Positions 6,591 to 9,891 of a DNA stretch of 9,891 nucleotides are shown one piece after another (position 1 is the stretch's first letter; every line of letters starts with the position of its first letter). The stretch is from an uncultured Eubacteriales bacterium (GTDB lineage: Bacteria; Bacillota; Clostridia; Peptostreptococcales; Anaerovoracaceae). Location of the stretch: assembly GCA_905206455.1 (NCBI GenBank), contig CAJLHL010000087.1:1-9891 (forward strand), given 5' to 3'. Position numbers and translations under genes: made by a program. A model generated the notes under the pieces. The model saw only the letters and a program-made list of their open reading frames with translations. It had not been told where the DNA came from and did not search any database.

Positions 6591-6784
6591 CCGGCTGATT
6601 TTCGCAGAACCGGAAAAAGACGGCTGGCGCCGGCGTTTTCTGCAGAGAACAGAAGATGAAACAAACGCTGAAGTCTTCTGCAGAAACAGGACGGCGGAAG
6701 CGCCGCCGGGCGTTTTCGCCGGGACGGAGCGTTGCATTGCAAGGTCATATCGCAGCAGTGCGGGGAAGGGTGTGGTGAATCAGA
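6591..6784 (+). other. Spacer with competing inverted repeats
   Basis: This 194-nt stretch between miaB and the Asp23-like gene is rich in symmetry. TTTCTGCAGA (6637-6646) is a perfect inverted match to TCTGCAGAAA (6677-6686). CAGAAGA (6650-6656) can instead pair with TCTTCTG (6674-6680), so the two pairings exclude each other. CGGC-TGGC-GCCG followed by GCGTTTTC (6621-6640) is a weak terminator candidate for miaB. TTGCATTGCAA (6732-6742) is a near-perfect palindrome that could be an operator. No clear sigma-A promoter was found. A purine stretch GGGGAAGGG (6762-6770) lies 14 nt before the next start, rather far for a ribosome site. Whether the downstream genes are read from miaB or from their own promoter is open. 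Confidence 0.4.
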
Positions 6785-7168
6785 ATGAATTATACTTCAG
6801 AGCAGGGTAACGTTATATTAGACGATTCCGTATTTGCGCGTATCGTCACAGAGTGCGGCGCCCGTTTCTTCCGCAGAATGATTTTTTCGACGCCGAAAGG
6901 AAAACCTATGCGTGTGGGCAGGACAGGAAAAGAAGCGCTGGGATTTGTCGGCGTAGAATATGTGGAAGCGATGAATGCGGTGAACTACAAAATTTATGTG
7001 ATCGTCAAATTCGGCGTCAGTATGAGCACTCTTTTCGAACAGGTTTCCGACGCCATCCGCAAAGAGACGAAATATGTGACGGGCTGTGATGTGAGCCGGG
7101 TGCATTTTTTTGTCACCGGCGTCAAGTCGAAAAATCTGGTACGGCGGGATCTGGAATTTATTTACTGA
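6785..7168 (+). CDS. Asp23/Gls24-family protein (YloU-like)
   Basis: A 127-aa protein. The second half fits the Asp23/Gls24 (DUF322) pattern: KIYVIVKFGVSMSTLFEQVS at 69-88, then an amphipathic helix, TGCDVSRVHFFVTGV at 99-113 and a short charged tail. The family pattern is a beta strand, (V/I)xxGV, helix, then the TGxxVxxVxxxVxGV end. The N-terminal GNVILDDSVFARIV (8-21) matches the usual start of the domain. The middle (about 30-65) diverges from typical YloU. No signal peptide or membrane segment is seen. Family members are linked to envelope or alkaline stress, and the YloU branch sits next to fakA and recG in many Firmicutes. Here recG follows after only 12 nt, so the two are probably cotranscribed. 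ATG 6785 is the only good start, because a stop in frame lies two codons upstream. Confidence 0.75.
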   Translation: MNYTSEQGNVILDDSVFARIVTECGARFFRRMIFSTPKGKPMRVGRTGKEALGFVGVEYVEAMNAVNYKIYVIVKFGVSMSTLFEQVSDAIRKETKYVTGCDVSRVHFFVTGVKSKNLVRRDLEFIY

Positions 7169-7180
7169 GAGGTGAAAAGG

Positions 7181-9211
7181 ATGCACGTGAGTGAAGTCAG
7201 GGGAATCGGCCCAAAAAAGGCGGATCTTTTAAAATCCATGGGGATCGTTACTCTCGGCGATATGCTGGCCCATTATCCTTATGCCTATGAGGATCGTTCC
7301 CGCGTCACTCCCATCGCAGAAGCTTCAGAGGGCGCGGCTTGCTATATCCGGGCTGTTGTCCTGAAAATTTCAAAAAATTTCGCTTATGGAAGAAATAAAC
7401 AGATGCTGCGGCTGACGGCGGCAGACGATTCCGGAACGGTGGAAATCATCTTTTTTCAGGCGTCCTATTACGAGCGCAGTTTTCAGACGGACAAGAGTTA
7501 TTACTTTTACGGCAGAGTGACAAAAGGAAAAAATGGATTGCAGATGGTGCATCCGGAATTTGAAAGAGATCCAGGTCATTTCGAGAGTTCGATTCTCCCT
7601 ATTTACCGCACTACGAAAGGCGTCACGCAAAAAGATATGAGAAAGATCAGCGGATTTGCACTTTCTCAGAATCTCTCCGTGACGGAAACGCTGCCGCGGT
7701 ATCTCATCGAAAAAAACAATATCTGCAGCCGGGAATTCGCACTGAAAAATATACATTTTCCCGAGGATAAAATGAGTTTTCGCATGGCAAAATACCGATT
7801 AGTCTACGAAGAATTATTTCTTCTGCAGACCGGTCTTTTTCTCAAGGGCAGTTCAAAGCTGCAGGCCGGCGACGGAATCGAGTTTCCTCACGACCGGACG
7901 GTGTATGAATTTATCGAACGGCTTCCATACGAGCTGACCGGCGCTCAGATGCGAGTGATCCGGGAGATTTCCAACGACATGGAATCCCCGTCGCCGATGC
8001 AGCGTCTGGTGCAGGGTGACGTGGGTTCGGGAAAGACCGTGGTGGCCGCCGCCGCTCTGTACAAGGCGGCGAAGAACGGCTGTCAGGGTGTGATGATGGC
8101 GCCGACGGAACTTCTGGCGGCGCAGCATCTGAAAACTTTTCAGGAACTGTATGAGGGCACGGGCATCCGTCTCGGATTTCTGACTTCCGCTCTGCGAAAA
8201 AAAGAACGGGAAGAGACGCTGCGGGATTTGGCTGAGGGAAAAATCGACGTGCTCATCGGCACCCATGCTGTCATTCAGGATGCGGTGGAATTCCGGAATC
8301 TCGCGCTGGTCATCACAGATGAACAGCATCGTTTCGGTGTGGATCAGCGAAAAAAATTAGCGGCAAAAGGCAGAAATCCCGATATTCTGGTGATGACGGC
8401 CACGCCGATTCCCAGAACGCTGGCGGTGATTCTTTTCGGTGATCTGGATATTTCCGCAATCGACGAGCTTCCGCCGGGCAGAAAAGCCGTGGAGACGAAA
8501 GCGGTAACTGCCCGCCAGCGAAAAAAAGTATACGAATTCGCCGGTCGACAGATAGAAGAAGGGCGGCAGGTCTATGTGGTGGCTCCGCTGATCGAGGACT
8601 CTGAGACTGTGGACGCATCTTCTGCAGTGGCGCTGTATCATGAGCTGCAGGGTGTGTTTCCCGGCCGAAATGTGGCTTTGGTTCACGGCGGTATGCGCCA
8701 GGAAGAAAAGGAGCGGGTCATGCAGGCTTTTGCCGAAGGTGCGGTGGATCTTCTCGCCGCAACCGTGGTCATCGAAGTGGGAATTAATGTTCCCAATGCT
8801 ACGGTGATGATCATCGAAAATTCCGAACGCTTCGGGCTGGCGCAGCTGCATCAGCTGAGAGGCCGGGTGGGCCGCGGCGAGCATCCGTCTTACTGTTTTC
8901 TCATTACCGACAGCAAAGCGGAACTGGGCCGCCGGCGGGCGAAGATCATCGAATCTTCTTCCGACGGCTTCGCTATCGCGGAAAAAGATCTGCAGATGCG
9001 GGGACCGGGTGAATTTTTCGGCACAAAGCAGCACGGTCTGCCGGAACTGACCGTGGCCGATCTGGTACGGCATCTTCCGATTTTAAACGGACTCAGAGAG
9101 GATGTGAAGGAAATTCTTCAGAGAGATCCGCGTCTGAGACTGCCGGAAAACCGTCTGATCGCCGAGGGCGTTGCACGGATGTTTCGCGGAGTGGGCGGAA
9201 TCGGCCTGTAA
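7181..9211 (+). CDS. recG: ATP-dependent DNA helicase RecG
   Basis: Branch-migration helicase that regresses stalled replication forks and processes Holliday junctions and R-loops. The 676-aa protein has standard RecG order. An N-terminal region opens with a helix-hairpin-helix-like RGIGPKKADLLKSMG (7-21), followed by an OB-fold wedge at about 50-130. The superfamily 2 helicase motifs follow: Q-motif region YELTGAQ, Walker A GDVGSGKT (279-286), Walker B DEQH (380-383), motif III TATPIPRT (406-413), LAATVVIEVGINVPNA (525-540) and motif VI QLHQLRGRVGRG (555-566). The RecG-specific C-terminal TRG region with DLQMRGPGEFFGTKQHG follows at about 604-620. The start is ATG 7181 because GAGAGGTG (7167-7174) is spaced correctly for it; an in-frame GTG at 7172 lies inside that ribosome site. 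The ribosome site overlaps the stop of the preceding gene, which suggests coupling. No frameshift or missing motif is seen. Confidence 0.97.
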   Translation: MHVSEVRGIGPKKADLLKSMGIVTLGDMLAHYPYAYEDRSRVTPIAEASEGAACYIRAVVLKISKNFAYGRNKQMLRLTAADDSGTVEIIFFQASYYERSFQTDKSYYFYGRVTKGKNGLQMVHPEFERDPGHFESSILPIYRTTKGVTQKDMRKISGFALSQNLSVTETLPRYLIEKNNICSREFALKNIHFPEDKMSFRMAKYRLVYEELFLLQTGLFLKGSSKLQAGDGIEFPHDRTVYEFIERLPYELTGAQMRVIREISNDMESPSPMQRLVQGDVGSGKTVVAAAALYKAAKNGCQGVMMAPTELLAAQHLKTFQELYEGTGIRLGFLTSALRKKEREETLRDLAEGKIDVLIGTHAVIQDAVEFRNLALVITDEQHRFGVDQRKKLAAKGRNPDILVMTATPIPRTLAVILFGDLDISAIDELPPGRKAVETKAVTARQRKKVYEFAGRQIEEGRQVYVVAPLIEDSETVDASSAVALYHELQGVFPGRNVALVHGGMRQEEKERVMQAFAEGAVDLLAATVVIEVGINVPNATVMIIENSERFGLAQLHQLRGRVGRGEHPSYCFLITDSKAELGRRRAKIIESSSDGFAIAEKDLQMRGPGEFFGTKQHGLPELTVADLVRHLPILNGLREDVKEILQRDPRLRLPENRLIAEGVARMFRGVGGIGL

Positions 9212-9284
9212 GCGCGCTGTGATTTTGCAAAAAAATCAAAAACACCGTTTTGATGAAACGCATAACAACTGGAAAAAAATTCTT

Positions 9285-9314
9285 AGAATATGTTTTACAT
9301 GCCGGGTTAAATTA
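9285..9314 (+). promoter_or_regulatory. Possible forespore (sigma-G-like) promoter of the spore protein gene
   Basis: AGAATA (9285-9290) resembles the sigma-F/G -35 core GAATA, and 17 nt later TAAATTA (9308-9314) matches the -10 form CATATTA at five of seven positions. SASP genes in Bacillus and Clostridium are transcribed by sigma-G in the forespore, so such a site is expected here. The initial C of the -10 is missing, so the match is only moderate. A weak AT-rich hairpin, ATCAAAA/TTTTGAT (9235-9254), lies just upstream. Confidence 0.35.
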
Positions 9315-9340
9315 ATTAACGTGAAGGAGGTGAAACACAC

Positions 9341-9556
9341 ATGTCATTACAGAATAAAATTTATTCCGAATCCAAGACTGCTCTTGACAGCATGAAGACT
9401 GAGATCGCAAACGAACTCGGTTTAACGAATTATGCGCAGATGGACAAGGGCAACCTGACTGCAAGACAGAACGGTTACGTTGGCGGATATATGACGAAGA
9501 GACTTGTCGAAATGGCTGAATCTCAGTTAGCTGGCAAGTCTACTCCGCAGCTCTAA
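9341..9556 (+). CDS. Alpha/beta-type small acid-soluble spore protein
   Basis: A 71-aa protein that coats and protects DNA in the dormant spore and is degraded for amino acids at germination. KTEIANELG (19-27) contains the germination protease GPR site, cut after E21, and begins the first conserved helix. The second conserved block is GNLTARQNGYVGGYMTKRLVEMAESQLAG (37-65), matching the family pattern NGxVGGxMxKxxxExAE. An excellent ribosome site, AAGGAGGTG (9324-9332), lies 8 nt before the ATG, fitting very high expression. Codon choice (CTT, GCT, GAC, AAG) differs from the GC-richer choice of recG, as expected for an abundant protein. It lies 129 nt after recG on the same strand, probably with its own forespore promoter, and ends before the terminator at 9681-9728. 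Confidence 0.95.
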   Translation: MSLQNKIYSESKTALDSMKTEIANELGLTNYAQMDKGNLTARQNGYVGGYMTKRLVEMAESQLAGKSTPQL

Positions 9557-9609
9557 GTAAAGCGAAATCAGACGAAAAGACACACAGTTCTCTTTATCAG
9601 ATAGATTTT

Positions 9610-9661
9610 GAATCATTTAAGATAAAATATTTCTGGATCATTTGGAATCTAAATATTTCTG
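9610..9661. repeat. Imperfect tandem duplication, two copies of about 26 bp
   Basis: Copy 1 (9610-9635) and copy 2 (9636-9661) both contain ATCATTT near the start and end with the identical 11-mer AAATATTTCTG (9625-9635 and 9651-9661). The six or seven bases between differ. They directly abut. The duplication lies in the 3' untranslated region of the spore protein gene; no function is evident. Confidence 0.6.
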
Positions 9662-9680
9662 AAGCGAGAGATCAGAAATC

Positions 9681-9728
9681 AGCAGAGAGATACCGCATTT
9701 TTAGGATGCGAATATCTCTCTGCTTTTT
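9681..9728 (+). terminator. Strong intrinsic terminator after the spore protein gene
   Basis: AGCAGAGAGATA (9681-9692) pairs perfectly over 12 bp with TATCTCTCTGCT (9713-9724). An inner stem, CGCAT (9694-9698) with ATGCG (9706-9710), continues the hairpin after a small asymmetric internal loop. Four further T residues (9725-9728) follow, so with the last stem base the tail is TTTTT. It ends the plus-strand transcript carrying the spore protein gene, 124 nt after the stop. Confidence 0.9.
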
Positions 9729-9891
9729 CATTTGCGCAAAAGAAAGAACTTAGCATACGAAAAAAGTAAAAATGCAGTTTTCTGTCGGAATCTGGAGAAG
9801 AAAAAACAGTGAAGCGCAGAGCGCCGTCGCGTAAACTATAGAAACAGAGAAGAAAAAAGCAATGAGACGAATGATTTTTTAGGATGGGAAC

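Larger units (their letters stand above)
9557..9891. other. Non-coding stretch after the spore protein gene
   Basis: These 335 bases hold no gene I can support. The first 120 nt would be the 3' untranslated region of the spore protein mRNA and contain a short tandem repeat. A strong terminator follows. Bases 9729-9891 are A-rich with only very short reading frames (for example 20 codons from ATG 9773), none with a ribosome binding site. No convincing promoter was found before the window edge; a TATAGA at 9837-9842 has no -35 partner. In related clostridia rsmD and coaD often follow this position, but nothing of them is visible. Confidence 0.5.

Noticed and set aside
5454..6737. A 427-codon open frame on the minus strand opposite miaB
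   Set aside because: It lies entirely over the conserved miaB gene and its downstream spacer, shows no family motif, and is the typical open antisense frame of a GC-balanced gene.
6656..6778. A 40-codon Arg-rich frame ending 6 nt before the Asp23-like gene
   Set aside because: No proper ribosome site precedes ATG 6656 and the sequence is explained by the GC-rich inverted repeats. It is not convincing as a leader peptide without conservation data.
8357..9073. A 238-codon open frame on the minus strand opposite recG
   Set aside because: It is the antisense shadow of the helicase domains, with no ribosome site or recognisable domain.
1..9891. Mobile element, CRISPR array, toxin-antitoxin pair, phage defence system or tRNA
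   Set aside because: No transposase, integrase, regularly spaced repeat array, nuclease or toxin-like small gene pair, or cloverleaf sequence was seen. All larger genes are recognisable metabolic or housekeeping families.

Overview
The window looks like chromosomal DNA from an anaerobic, spore-forming member of the Bacillota, most likely class Clostridia. The main evidence is a gene for an alpha/beta-type small acid-soluble spore protein directly after recG, an Asp23/Gls24-family gene directly before recG, strong AGGAGG-type ribosome binding sites, a moderate G+C content, and a ygeY-dpaL pair of the kind found in anaerobes that ferment amino acids or purines. Lachnospirales-like organisms would fit, but the window alone does not fix the family. 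I see no phage, insertion sequence, CRISPR array, tRNA or rRNA.

Layout from left to right. Positions 1-239 are a probable promoter and a leader with strong potential RNA hairpins. Positions 240-2876 hold two plus-strand genes: a YgeY-type M20 metallohydrolase and the PLP enzyme diaminopropionate ammonia-lyase (DpaL/YgeX). They probably form a small catabolic operon that ends in a terminator at about 2890-2923. Positions 2877-3109 are a convergent intergenic region with up to three terminator-like hairpins, one of them a perfect 20-bp stem. Positions 3110-4931 are a minus-strand pair, panC (pantothenate synthetase) followed 10 nt later by an AraC-family regulator with a cupin-type sensor domain. 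Positions 4932-5246 are a divergent promoter region with two near-consensus sigma-A promoters, one for panC and one for miaB. Positions 5247-6590 are miaB (tRNA ms2i6A methylthiotransferase). Positions 6591-6784 are a spacer rich in inverted repeats. Positions 6785-9211 are a tightly spaced Asp23/Gls24-family gene and recG. Positions 9341-9556 are the spore protein gene. The last 335 bases hold a short tandem repeat, a strong terminator, and no gene I can support.

How the genes work together. YgeY and DpaL are co-located in the 2,3-diaminopropionate and anaerobic purine (urate) degradation clusters of other bacteria, and DpaL would deliver pyruvate plus ammonia. PanC makes pantothenate for coenzyme A. 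The AraC regulator could be cotranscribed with panC, and its target is unknown. MiaB, the Asp23-like protein, RecG and the spore protein are housekeeping or stress and sporulation functions. The window is mostly ordinary core genome. The points most worth a second look are the isolated ygeY-dpaL unit with its structured leader, the orphan panC-araC pair, and the lack of fakA between the Asp23-like gene and recG.
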